Shown piece after piece: positions 6,987 to 13,478 of a DNA stretch of 13,730 bases. The notes under the pieces are model-generated. The model was not told where the DNA came from, did not search any database, and was given only the letters and a program-made list of their open reading frames with translations. The first letter of the stretch is position 1. Each line of letters starts with the position of its first letter. The DNA is from Frankiales bacterium. GTDB lineage: Bacteria > Actinomycetota > Actinomycetes > Mycobacteriales > SCTD01. The DNA lies in assembly GCA_025464915.1 (NCBI GenBank), contig JAODNF010000226.1, positions 1 through 13,730 of the forward strand, read 5' to 3'. The position numbers and the translations under genes were made by a program.

Positions 6987-9242
6987 GTGCCCGAAATGCT
7001 TCGCACGCCTGGTGCTGCCGATACCACCAGGGTGACGTCTCTTTCGGTGAGCCCTGACCTGCTCCCCTCCTCCGCTGTTGACGCTGCCTGCCGGCCCGGA
7101 GGCGTCCGTTCCGTGGTGCAGCCGCTCGTGCGCATCTACGACGGCGCCGTCGCGGGTTACGAGGCGCTGGGTCGGGTGGTCGACGACTGCGGCTGCGGGC
7201 CGGCCCAGTGGCTCGAGGCCGCGGAGGCGTACGAGGTCCGCGACGAGCTGGAGCTGGCGTTCCTGCGGGCAGCCGCCGCGCTCGGGCCGCCCCCAGGTGG
7301 CCTGCCGCTGTTCGTCAACGTCAGTGCCGCGACGCTGCTGGACCCGCGCTTCGAGGCGATACGCGCATCGCTGCCGGCGCACGTGCTGGAGCTGTCGGAG
7401 CACGACCGGATCGAGGACTACGCGCAGCTGCTGCCGCGGCTGCGGGCGTGGCAGGCGCAGGGGACGCTGGTCGCGGTCGACGACGTCGGTGCGGGCTACG
7501 CCAACATGGCGAGCGTCCTGCAGCTGCGGCCGGCCTACGTGAAGATCGACCGCTCGCTCGTGAACGGCCTCGACCGCGACGCCCGGCGCCGCGCCGTCGT
7601 GACCGCGCTGCACACGCTGGCCAGCTCCTCGGGTGCGCTCTCCGTAGCCGAGGGCGTCGAGCGACCGGAGGAGCTCGCGGTCCTCCGGGACCTCGGGATC
7701 GACCTGGCGCAGGGCTACCTGCTGGCGCGGCCGGGGGAGTGCTGGCCCGTGCCGGGCGTGCTCGCCCAGGCGACGGCTCCGGCCGCCCTCGACGTCCGCG
7801 GCGCGGCGGATGCGCACGTCCTCGCGCAGCGGGTGATCGCGGCCTTCTCGAGCGATCCGCAGCTGCTGCCGAGCATCTACCTCGCGCGCGGCGGGCAGCT
7901 GCGCTGCATCGCACGGCACGGCCAGTCACTGGTGCTCGACGGCATCGAGGCGGGCATGGGACTGACGGGTACGGCCTACGCGCGCGGGCTCGAGGTGCTG
8001 GTCCCTGACGTCACCGTCGACCCCCGCTACCGCCAGGCCGTGCCCGGCGTCCTCAGCGAGATGGCCGTGCCGCTCCGGGTCGGCGACCGCGTCGTGGGTG
8101 TCTTCAACGTCGACGCCCTGCGTCGGATCACCGAGGCCGACATCGCCGACGTACGACGGGCGGCGCGCGCTCTCGAGGAACGGCTCGCCGTCGTGGGCGT
8201 CGGCGAGGAGAACGACTCGGTGCTGCTGCGGTTGGGCCGGGTCATCCCGTCGGTGACCCAGTCGCAGTCGCTGCGCGAGCTGGCCAAGCTGAGCGTGCGC
8301 GCTGCCCTCGAGGTCGGTGGCTTCGACACCGCCGGCCTGTGGGCGGTCGACGGCGCGAGCACCGTGCTCGTCGACGCCTCGGGCACCGACCACGAGCTGC
8401 TGCGGTCGCTCGACGACGCCGTGGTCGGGTCGATGCGCGAGCTCGTCGAGGCGATGGCCTCCTGCTACAGCGGCGGGCAGGACCTCGATCTCGTCTCCGG
8501 CCCCACAGTGGCCCTCAGCTCGGCCGGAGTGCGCGCGCTCTGCGCCGTGCCGCTGCGCGACGGGCGCCGGCTCGTGGGGTTCATCCTCGTGACGCGCAGG
8601 ACCGGCGGCTCGGCCGTGCCGGGCGAGGTGGTGCAGGCGATGGAGCTGCTGGGCCTGCAGATCGGCAGCCGGTCCGCCGCCCTCGCTGTGGTGGCCGAGC
8701 TGGAGCACAACGCCTCACGCGACCCGCTGACGGGCATCGCCAACCGGGTGCTGCTCGACGCGGTGCTGGACGACCCGCTGGCCGCTGCTCCGCTCGCGGG
8801 GGGCTGGCTGGCGGTCATCGACCTCGACCGGTTCAAGGAGGTCAACGACCAGTGGGGGCACTCCGCCGGTGACGAGGTGCTGCGCGCCGTCGCGGACGTC
8901 GTGGACACCATGGCCGGCGACACCCTCGCGGTCCGGCTGGGCGGCGACGAGTTCGCCTTCGTCCTGCGCCCGAGCGAGCCCGACGAGGCGGTCGCCACCT
9001 GCGAGGAGGTGCGCCGCCGCACTCACGTGCTGCTGCAGCCCTACGGCGCGGACGTCTCGATCGGCCTCGCCCGCATTGCCGACGAGCACGGCGTGCGCGC
9101 CGCCCTGGTGCACGCCGACGAGGCGCTCTACCTCCGCAAGCACATCGGCGGCGCCGGCGTCACCGCCTGGTCCGCGGACGACACCCGGCCGCCCGCGCAG
9201 CGGCCACCGATCCCCCTGGGCGAGCGCCGCCGACGTCGGTAG
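6987..9242 (+). CDS. bifunctional cyclic-di-GMP enzyme, EAL-GAF-GAF-GGDEF
   Basis: 751 residues from GTG 6987, which has AGGAAG at 6976-6981 (5-base spacing). The EAL phosphodiesterase domain (about 43-262) keeps the usual metal and catalytic residues: E59 in EAL, N111 in FVNVS, E135/E138 in ELSE, D165-D166 in DDVGAG, K186, E222 and Q242. A first GAF domain (about 275-400) and a second (about 425-570) follow. The GGDEF cyclase domain (about 577-725) has D612 in IDLDRFK, N620 and an intact GGDEF at 652-656. The RxxD inhibitory site upstream of GGDEF is absent (A and T at the expected R and D). No membrane helix is seen, so it should be cytosolic and should read a signal through the GAF domains. 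The C-terminus is Pro/Arg-rich. A longer reading from TTG 6873 starts inside the hairpin and is unlikely. Confidence 0.92.
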   Translation: MPEMLRTPGAADTTRVTSLSVSPDLLPSSAVDAACRPGGVRSVVQPLVRIYDGAVAGYEALGRVVDDCGCGPAQWLEAAEAYEVRDELELAFLRAAAALGPPPGGLPLFVNVSAATLLDPRFEAIRASLPAHVLELSEHDRIEDYAQLLPRLRAWQAQGTLVAVDDVGAGYANMASVLQLRPAYVKIDRSLVNGLDRDARRRAVVTALHTLASSSGALSVAEGVERPEELAVLRDLGIDLAQGYLLARPGECWPVPGVLAQATAPAALDVRGAADAHVLAQRVIAAFSSDPQLLPSIYLARGGQLRCIARHGQSLVLDGIEAGMGLTGTAYARGLEVLVPDVTVDPRYRQAVPGVLSEMAVPLRVGDRVVGVFNVDALRRITEADIADVRRAARALEERLAVVGVGEENDSVLLRLGRVIPSVTQSQSLRELAKLSVRAALEVGGFDTAGLWAVDGASTVLVDASGTDHELLRSLDDAVVGSMRELVEAMASCYSGGQDLDLVSGPTVALSSAGVRALCAVPLRDGRRLVGFILVTRRTGGSAVPGEVVQAMELLGLQIGSRSAALAVVAELEHNASRDPLTGIANRVLLDAVLDDPLAAAPLAGGWLAVIDLDRFKEVNDQWGHSAGDEVLRAVADVVDTMAGDTLAVRLGGDEFAFVLRPSEPDEAVATCEEVRRRTHVLLQPYGADVSIGLARIADEHGVRAALVHADEALYLRKHIGGAGVTAWSADDTRPPAQRPPIPLGERRRRR

Positions 9243-9286
9243 CCCTCCCAGCCGGCTGCGGCGTGAGCAAACGTTCACCCGAAAGG

Positions 9287-9300
9287 CCCCTCCGGAGGGG
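9287..9300. terminator. perfect 14-bp palindrome downstream of the c-di-GMP gene
   Basis: CCCCTCCGGAGGGG is fully self-complementary and lies 44 bases after the stop of the c-di-GMP gene. It could form a stem of five G-C-rich pairs with a 4-base loop. A short outer AGGC/GCCT (from 9284 to about 9309) may lengthen it. It also sits just upstream of the next gene's promoter, so an operator role is possible. Confidence 0.5.
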
Positions 9301-9312
9301 AGCGCCTGTCAC

Positions 9313-9318
9313 TAGTCT
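9313..9318 (+). promoter_or_regulatory. -10 element (TAGTCT) of a leaderless-type promoter
   Basis: TAGTCT fits TAnnnT and is followed by exactly 6 bases and the GTG at 9325. No Shine-Dalgarno sequence is present, which supports a leaderless transcript and this start codon. Confidence 0.5.
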
Positions 9319-9324
9319 GACCGG

Positions 9325-9684
9325 GTGGAACGCGCTGTCGCCAAGGCCCTGGGGCTCTCGTTCGTGGCGCAGGTCGTGGCGCTCCTGACGGGCAAGGTCC
9401 CGTGGCTCGCGGCGATGGTGGTGATCGCGTCCGCGTCTTACCTCGTGGAGGCCGTCGAGCGGTGGAAGCAGGATCGCACGCCGCTGGCTCCGGTGGTGGC
9501 GCTCGTGCCGAGCGCGGCGACGAGCTTCAGCCTGTCAGCGGGCGGGACGCGCAGTCTCTCCGCGCTTCAGCAGCCGCGCCGCGCCGGGGATGCCCCCGAG
9601 CAGCGCCGCGATGGTCTGATCGAGATGGTCGACCTGCACGCCGAGCTGGCTGACGACCGGGACCAGCTGCTCCAGGGAGCGTAG
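9325..9684 (+). CDS. small membrane protein of unknown function, 3' end overlapping the convergent gene
   Basis: 119 residues, not recognised. The first 45 residues carry two likely membrane helices (LGLSFVAQVVALLTG, about 9-23, and VPWLAAMVVIASASYLVEAV, about 25-44), followed by ERWKQDR and a weaker hydrophobic stretch (about 53-72). From residue 71 on the gene runs antisense through the 3' end of the heptad-repeat gene for 150 bases, using the same triplets in reverse. That tail is polar and shows no domain. The real gene product may be mainly the first 70 residues, with a stop codon lost. Support comes from the -10 element 6 bases before GTG 9325 and G/C-rich third positions. It could be spurious, but I judge it more likely real. 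Confidence 0.55.
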   Translation: MERAVAKALGLSFVAQVVALLTGKVPWLAAMVVIASASYLVEAVERWKQDRTPLAPVVALVPSAATSFSLSAGGTRSLSALQQPRRAGDAPEQRRDGLIEMVDLHAELADDRDQLLQGA

Positions 9685-10068
9685 GGCGGGGAGCAGCTCG
9701 ACGGCCTCGGGGACGAGGTTCGCGAGGACCTCGGGATCGATGCCGGCGAGCGCGTCGACGGCCGGCTTGAGGGAGGTCAGCGTCTGGGTCGCGTCGTCGA
9801 CGACGGCGTGGACGGCGTCCGCGATGCCGCTGCTGCGCGTGATCAGCTGGTCGATGTGGTCGGGGATGCCCTCGGTGCGGTCGAGGAGCTTCTCGATCCG
9901 ATCGGCGATCGGCTCGGCGCGGCCGGCGATGCCCTCCGCCCGGTCGGCGATGCCGGCCGCGCGGGTGACGATGTGCTGGGCCTGCTCGATGATCGACTCG
10001 ATGCCCTCGACGATCGTGAGCGGCAGCCGGACGAGCGGGACGACGGAACCGATCATCTTGTCGATCAC
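9535..10068 (-). CDS. heptad-repeat amphipathic helical protein of unknown function
   Basis: 177 residues from GTG 10068. It has no signal peptide. The N-terminal MIGSVVPLVRLPLTIVEGIESIIEQ (5-29) is hydrophobic/amphipathic. Residues 32-94 form nine gapless heptads (HIVTRAA, GIADRAE, GIAGRAE, PIADRIE, KLLDRTE, GIPDHID, QLITRSS, GIADAVH, AVVDDAT). They are hydrophobic mainly at positions 2-3 and 6 and charged at 4-5 and 7. The rest, to about 160, is rich in Leu/Val and helix formers, and the end is basic. This periodicity suits a surface-seeking or coiled helix, as in apolipoprotein-like lipid-droplet or phasin-type proteins. That comparison is inference and no family is assigned. TAGGTT 6 bases before GTG 10068 suggests leaderless expression. 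Confidence 0.75.
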   Translation of the reverse strand: MIDKMIGSVVPLVRLPLTIVEGIESIIEQAQHIVTRAAGIADRAEGIAGRAEPIADRIEKLLDRTEGIPDHIDQLITRSSGIADAVHAVVDDATQTLTSLKPAVDALAGIDPEVLANLVPEAVELLPALRSLEQLVPVVSQLGVQVDHLDQTIAALLGGIPGAARLLKRGETARPAR

Positions 10069-10074
10069 GAGCGA

Positions 10075-10080
10075 AACCTA
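10075..10080 (-). promoter_or_regulatory. -10 element (TAGGTT) of a leaderless-type promoter
   Basis: The minus-strand TAGGTT fits TAnnnT and ends 6 bases before GTG 10068. The AGG inside it could alternatively act as a weak Shine-Dalgarno sequence at 9-base spacing. Confidence 0.45.
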
Positions 10081-10119
10081 GTGGTTGAGCTCGTCCAGCA
10101 GGTCGCGGCAGGTGGGTGA

Positions 10120-10155
10120 CGCCGAACGACGTGACAGGAGCTCACGTCGTCGGCG
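10120..10155 (-). terminator. hairpin downstream of the steroid dehydrogenase gene
   Basis: CGCCGAACGACGTGA (10120-10134) pairs with TCACGTCGTCGGCG (10142-10155) over 14 pairs with one bulged A and a 7-base loop. It starts 8 bases beyond the stop codon of the minus-strand dehydrogenase gene, so it is well placed to end that transcript before the heptad-repeat gene's promoter. There is no T-tract. Confidence 0.75.
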
Positions 10156-10162
10156 CGAGTCA

Positions 10163-11611
10163 TCAGGTGGCGGCGGCGTGGCGACCGGCGGCGCGGCCGA
10201 AGAAGGAGCCCTCCCCCAGCTGGGTGCCGCTGGAGTAGCCCTTGCCGTCCTGCGCGATGTTCGCGGCGCACGCGCCCGCGGCGTACACGCCCTCGATGAC
10301 CGAGCCGTCGGCGCGCAGCACCTGACCGTGGCGGGAGGTGCGCAGGCCGCCGAGGGTGAAGCCGGCGTAGAGCGCCTTGCCCAGGGTGAGGTCGTAGCCG
10401 CCCCATGGACCCACGGCCTGCGACTCGACGAACGGCGGCTGCTTGTGGAACTCGGGGTCCTCGCCGTGCGCGGCGTGCTCGTTGTAGCGGTCGAGGGTCT
10501 CCTGCAGGATGCCGGCCGGGATGCCGAGGGCGGTCTCCATCTCGGCGACCGTCTCCCAGCCGTCGATGAACGGGGTCAGCTGGAAGATCGGGTGCTCGAT
10601 GTGCTCGCTGTCGACGATGAGGTAGGCCGCGGAGTCCGTCTGGTCCATGACGTGCCCGGAGGTGCGGGAGTGGTAGCCGTCCTCGGCGACGAACCGCTTG
10701 CCCTCCTTGTTGACGATGATCCCGGTCAGCAGCCGCGCGGGCGGGTAGACGGGCGCCGTGATGAACACCTCGCGCATGTGGAGCGGCTCGCCGCCGACGG
10801 ACTCGCCGAGCCGGATGCCGAGGCCGTCGTCGTAGGTGCTGCCGAGAGTGAAGGGCTTGGCCGCCAGCGACGGCGTGAACTCGGCGACCATCTCCTTGTT
10901 CATGACGAAGCCGCCGGCGGCGATCACGACCGAACGGGCCTTGATGAAACCGGTCTCCTCGAAGCGCTTCCACGCGACGCCCACCACTCGAGCGCCGTCG
11001 ACCACGAGCTGCATGGCGCCGGTCTCGAGGCGGATCTCGACGCCGAGCTCCTTGGCCTTCTCGGTCAGCAGCCCGGTGACGAGCCCAGCGCCCTGGGTGT
11101 CGCCCGGGACCGGGACCTTGTGGCCGCGGGGCGCGGGCTTCGCGATCTCGAAGTGCGGCCAGCACTTCTCGTTGCCGGTGAACATCAGCCCCTCGGTGCC
11201 GGGCTGGATGACGGCCTTCTCGGGGTAGTACGAGCGCTCGAACTCGAAGCCGAGGGCCTCGAGCCAGTCGCAGTGCTCGACGCTGCCCTCGCAGTAGTCA
11301 CGGATCTTGTCGGGCTCCGGGTGGGGCGTGACCGACATCAGGTACTTGAACATCTCCTCGGCCGAGTCGTCGTGACCCGTCGCCTTCTGCACGACGGTGC
11401 CGCCGCCGAGGTAGAAGTGACCGCCGGCCATGGCGCTGGTGCCTCCGGTGACGGCGGCCCGCTCGAGCACCAGGGTCCTGGCGCCGGCAGCGGCCGCCTC
11501 GACGGCGGCGCAGCCACCCGCGATGCCGAAGCCGATGACGAGGACGTCCACCTCGTCGCTCCACTCCGCCACGTCCGAAGCCGCGACGGTGGCCGGGATC
11601 TCTAGGCTCAT
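10163..11611 (-). CDS. 3-ketosteroid delta4-(5alpha)-dehydrogenase homologue (FAD)
   Basis: 482 residues. The FAD Rossmann motif is VLVIGFGIAG (23-32) followed by VLERAAVTGGTSAMAGG. Other marks are YLGGGTVVQKATG, DYCEGSVEH and KPAPRGH. The C-terminal block is FTLGGLRT...GVYAAGACAA...GYSSGTQLGEGSFFGRAAG. This layout matches the Rhodococcus jostii delta4-(5alpha)-KSTD as I recall it. Its catalytic Tyr319, Tyr466 and Ser468 correspond to Tyr313 (EDGY), Tyr459 and Ser461 here. That enzyme introduces the 4,5 double bond into 5alpha-3-ketosteroids, for example 5alpha-androstanedione to androstenedione, so 5alpha-reduced steroids can enter ring degradation. A delta1-dehydrogenase role is less likely. 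ATG 11611 was chosen for the N-terminus and for TAGGTT 7 bases upstream. Upstream lies a KstR2-like box. Confidence 0.88.
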   Translation of the reverse strand: MSLEIPATVAASDVAEWSDEVDVLVIGFGIAGGCAAVEAAAAGARTLVLERAAVTGGTSAMAGGHFYLGGGTVVQKATGHDDSAEEMFKYLMSVTPHPEPDKIRDYCEGSVEHCDWLEALGFEFERSYYPEKAVIQPGTEGLMFTGNEKCWPHFEIAKPAPRGHKVPVPGDTQGAGLVTGLLTEKAKELGVEIRLETGAMQLVVDGARVVGVAWKRFEETGFIKARSVVIAAGGFVMNKEMVAEFTPSLAAKPFTLGSTYDDGLGIRLGESVGGEPLHMREVFITAPVYPPARLLTGIIVNKEGKRFVAEDGYHSRTSGHVMDQTDSAAYLIVDSEHIEHPIFQLTPFIDGWETVAEMETALGIPAGILQETLDRYNEHAAHGEDPEFHKQPPFVESQAVGPWGGYDLTLGKALYAGFTLGGLRTSRHGQVLRADGSVIEGVYAAGACAANIAQDGKGYSSGTQLGEGSFFGRAAGRHAAAT

Positions 11612-11618
11612 GAAACGG

Positions 11619-11624
11619 AACCTA
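11619..11624 (-). promoter_or_regulatory. -10 element (TAGGTT) of the steroid dehydrogenase gene
   Basis: The minus-strand TAGGTT ends 7 bases before ATG 11611, which predicts a leaderless transcript. CTGTCA, 18 bases upstream on the minus strand, is a 4-of-6 match to a -35 box. The KstR2-like box lies between these two elements, where bound repressor would block RNA polymerase. Confidence 0.5.
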
Positions 11625-11637
11625 GCAAGCGCTTGGT
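11624..11637. promoter_or_regulatory. KstR2-like operator
   Basis: AGCAAGCGCTTGGT matches every fixed base of the 14-base mycobacterial KstR2 consensus AnCAAGnnCTTGnT. Its core CAAGCGCTTG is a perfect 10-base palindrome. KstR2 is the TetR-type repressor of the genes for late (C/D-ring) cholesterol breakdown. The site abuts the dehydrogenase -10 element. Related TetR repressors can use similar CAAG/CTTG sites, so the cognate regulator is inferred. Confidence 0.75.
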
Positions 11638-11641
11638 CTGG

Positions 11642-11671
11642 TTGACAGCGCCGAACTGAAACACGTTCTAT
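11642..11671 (+). promoter_or_regulatory. candidate promoter of the F420-type oxidoreductase gene
   Basis: A perfect -35 hexamer TTGACA (11642-11647) is followed after 18 bases by TTCTAT (11666-11671), a weak -10. Transcription would start near 11678, leaving a leader of about 46 bases that contains the GAGGAAG ribosome binding site. The KstR-like box covers the -10. Confidence 0.5.
11657..11670. promoter_or_regulatory. KstR-like operator
   Basis: TGAAACACGTTCTA matches every fixed base of the 14-base KstR consensus TnnAACnnGTTnnA. The right half GTTCTA is the common best form and the left half is more degenerate. KstR represses the cholesterol uptake and side-chain/A-B-ring genes in mycobacteria and rhodococci. 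The site overlaps the putative -10 of the plus-strand promoter and lies about 20 bases from the KstR2-like box. Confidence 0.7.
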
Positions 11672-11723
11672 GCGCCGGTGGGCCTTGGCACGTCCGCCGC
11701 ACACCGATGACGAGGAAGATCGC

Positions 11724-12185
11724 ATGTCACTGTTCGACGCCCCCTACGAGCCGAGCCCCTGGCAGCCGATCGCTGACGAGGTCGCGATGTACGAGCGGAC
11801 GGACGGCTCGGAGCCGAGCGCGATCGTCGGCGACAGCTGGATCGTGCTGTGGACCCTCGGCGCGAAGTCCGGCAACGTCCGCAAGACGCCGCTCGTGCGG
11901 ATCGCCGACGGCGAGGGCCGCTATGCCGTCATCGGCTCCATGGGCGGCGCCCCGTCGCACCCGCAGTGGGTGCACAACGTCCGGGCCAACCCGGTCGCCC
12001 GGCTGCAGGACGGCGCCGAGCTGCGCGACTACGCCGTCACCGAGGTCGACGGCGACGAGAAGGCGACCTGGTGGGCCCGCGCCCGCGCGGTGTGGCCGGC
12101 GTACGACGACTACCAGGCGTCGACCGACCGCCAGATCCCGCTGTTCCTGCTGGAGCCCGCCGAGCAGTCGCTAGAGCCCGCCTGA
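11724..12185 (+). CDS. deazaflavin (F420)-dependent nitroreductase-family (Ddn/DUF385) oxidoreductase
   Basis: 153 residues from ATG 11724, with GAGGAAG at 11712-11718. The core WIVLWTLGAKSGNVRKTPLVRI (39-60), YAVIGSMGGAPSHPQWVHNVRANP (67-90) and VARLQDGAE is the standard signature of the Ddn-like split-barrel family. KSG-x-x-RKTPL and the GGAPxHPxWxxNxRANP block line the F420 pocket in that family. Enzymes of this family reduce quinones or other acceptors with F420H2. The substrate here is unknown. It is divergent from the steroid dehydrogenase over a spacer holding KstR- and KstR2-like boxes, which suggests a steroid-linked redox step, by inference. The last 15 bases overlap the 3' end of the convergent hydrolase gene. 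Confidence 0.9.
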   Translation: MSLFDAPYEPSPWQPIADEVAMYERTDGSEPSAIVGDSWIVLWTLGAKSGNVRKTPLVRIADGEGRYAVIGSMGGAPSHPQWVHNVRANPVARLQDGAELRDYAVTEVDGDEKATWWARARAVWPAYDDYQASTDRQIPLFLLEPAEQSLEPA

Positions 12186-13361
12186 CGCGAGCGCGTGGTC
12201 GACGAACCTGCCGACCCGCTTGTTGCGCCCGGCGGCGATGTGACCGCCGTCGATCCACAGCACCTCCGGGCGGCCCCAGTGCTGCCACAACCTGGTCGTC
12301 TGCTGCAGCGGGCGCAGCACGCGGTCGTGGCGGGCGGCGTAGAGGTGCAGGTGGTCGACCGGGGTCTGCGGTGCGGGCAGGCCGAGGACGGCGATCGCCC
12401 GGTGCAGCTGGACGACGTGGTGGGCGTAGTCCTCGTACCAGGAGGTCTTCGTCGCCCGCGGCGGGATCTGGCTGAGGAAGATCTTCGGGAAGTCGACGGC
12501 CGGGATGCCGGCCACGATCCGCTGGGCCGGCGAGTCGCCGAGGAGCGCGCCGGTCAGCGCGCCGACGTAGCCGCCGAGGCTGATGCCGTACAGGGAGACG
12601 GGCTGCTCGTCCTGACTGCGGATCCAGGCGATGAGGCGACGCACGTCCCAGCCCGCCTGGGCGATGCCGTGCACGTTGTCCATGATGTTGAACGACGGGA
12701 GGGCGCGCGGAACGATCCCGCTCGGGGCACTGCGACGGCCGTGGAGCGGGAGCACCGGCATGACCACGTTGAAGCCGAGACCCTCGTGCAGGTGGATCGG
12801 GTGGAACACCGGAGCGTCGGTGCGCAGCCGGCCCATGAACGCACCGTGCAGCAGGACGACCCACGGCGCGGGTCGTAGGTGGCGCAGGACCCGGACCGTC
12901 ACGTCGCGGTTGGCCCGGTAGCCGTTCCAGCGGTCGGCTCCCGGCTCGCCGGGGTGCGTCTCGTACTCGCTCGCGAACGCCAGCCGCTCCCAGGTCGCGC
13001 CCATCGCCTGGAACGGCGTGCTCGTCGGGCTCGGGGCCGTCGGCGTCCGGTGGTAGGAGACCGGGTCCGTCAGCCAACCGGCGCGGTCGAACACCGGCAG
13101 GGCTGCCCGCGCCTCCTCGAGCACCATCGCCATCTCGCGCTCGACCGACCTGCCGCTCGCCGTGCGGACGGCGAGCACGGCCAGGCTGTCGAGGCCCGCC
13201 GAGGTGAGGCCTCCGGGGGTGAGCCTCGGCGGCTGGCTGCCCGTGTCCTTCCAGCGCTCACCGCGGGCGGCGTTCTGCCGCGGCAGCGGCGCCTGGATCA
13301 GCCTCGTGACCGGAGCGGCGAGGTCGCGAGGACGGATCCGCGGCAGGCCAAACTCGCTCAT
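12171..13361 (-). CDS. alpha/beta hydrolase fold protein
   Basis: 396 residues from ATG 13361. No strong ribosome binding site is seen, only GAG close to the start. Hydrolase marks are VVLLHGAFMG (168-177, oxyanion region at H172-G173), the nucleophile elbow LYGISLGGYVG (Ser261 in GxSxG), a likely acid D346 in AARHDRV and the catalytic His374 in DGGHIA. There is a long N-terminal extension of about 160 residues before the first beta strand, containing WLTDP and HRTPTAPSP. No signal peptide is seen. The substrate is not recognisable. Esterase or lipase activity is the general expectation. A reading extended to 13685 would pass through the promoter and start of the lipoprotein gene and is rejected. 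Its 3' end overlaps the convergent oxidoreductase gene by 15 bases. Confidence 0.85.
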   Translation of the reverse strand: MSEFGLPRIRPRDLAAPVTRLIQAPLPRQNAARGERWKDTGSQPPRLTPGGLTSAGLDSLAVLAVRTASGRSVEREMAMVLEEARAALPVFDRAGWLTDPVSYHRTPTAPSPTSTPFQAMGATWERLAFASEYETHPGEPGADRWNGYRANRDVTVRVLRHLRPAPWVVLLHGAFMGRLRTDAPVFHPIHLHEGLGFNVVMPVLPLHGRRSAPSGIVPRALPSFNIMDNVHGIAQAGWDVRRLIAWIRSQDEQPVSLYGISLGGYVGALTGALLGDSPAQRIVAGIPAVDFPKIFLSQIPPRATKTSWYEDYAHHVVQLHRAIAVLGLPAPQTPVDHLHLYAARHDRVLRPLQQTTRLWQHWGRPEVLWIDGGHIAAGRNKRVGRFVDHALASGGL

Positions 13362-13422
13362 GCTCGAGATCGTCGCAGCAGCCGCCGGTTCCGGCGCGGC
13401 TTTGCTCCACTGAGCACCTGTC

Positions 13423-13451
13423 TTTACAACTGTCCAGGCGCTGCGTAACGT
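13423..13451 (+). promoter_or_regulatory. sigma70-type promoter of the lipoprotein gene
   Basis: TTTACA (13423-13428, 5 of 6 to TTGACA) and TAACGT (13446-13451, TAnnnT) are separated by 17 bases, the optimal spacing. The start site is expected near 13458, just before the 18-base inverted repeat. Confidence 0.6.
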
Positions 13452-13460
13452 CCGCGGAAC

Positions 13461-13478
13461 GTGTGGTGCACACCACAC
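13461..13478. promoter_or_regulatory. inverted-repeat operator candidate
   Basis: GTGTGGTG and CACCACAC are perfect 8-base inverted arms separated by CA. The site lies at or just after the predicted transcription start of the lipoprotein gene, a common place for a repressor operator. The regulator is not known. TGG/CCA half-sites occur in GntR/FadR-type operators, but I do not assign it. Confidence 0.6.

Noticed and set aside
10085..11605. 506-codon open frame on the plus strand
   Set aside because: It is the antisense shadow of the steroid dehydrogenase, has no motifs and crosses the downstream terminator hairpin.
13383..13396. CGCCGG-TT-CCGGCG inverted repeat upstream of the hydrolase gene
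   Set aside because: Six-base arms made only of G and C are common by chance at this composition, and no promoter element is linked to it.
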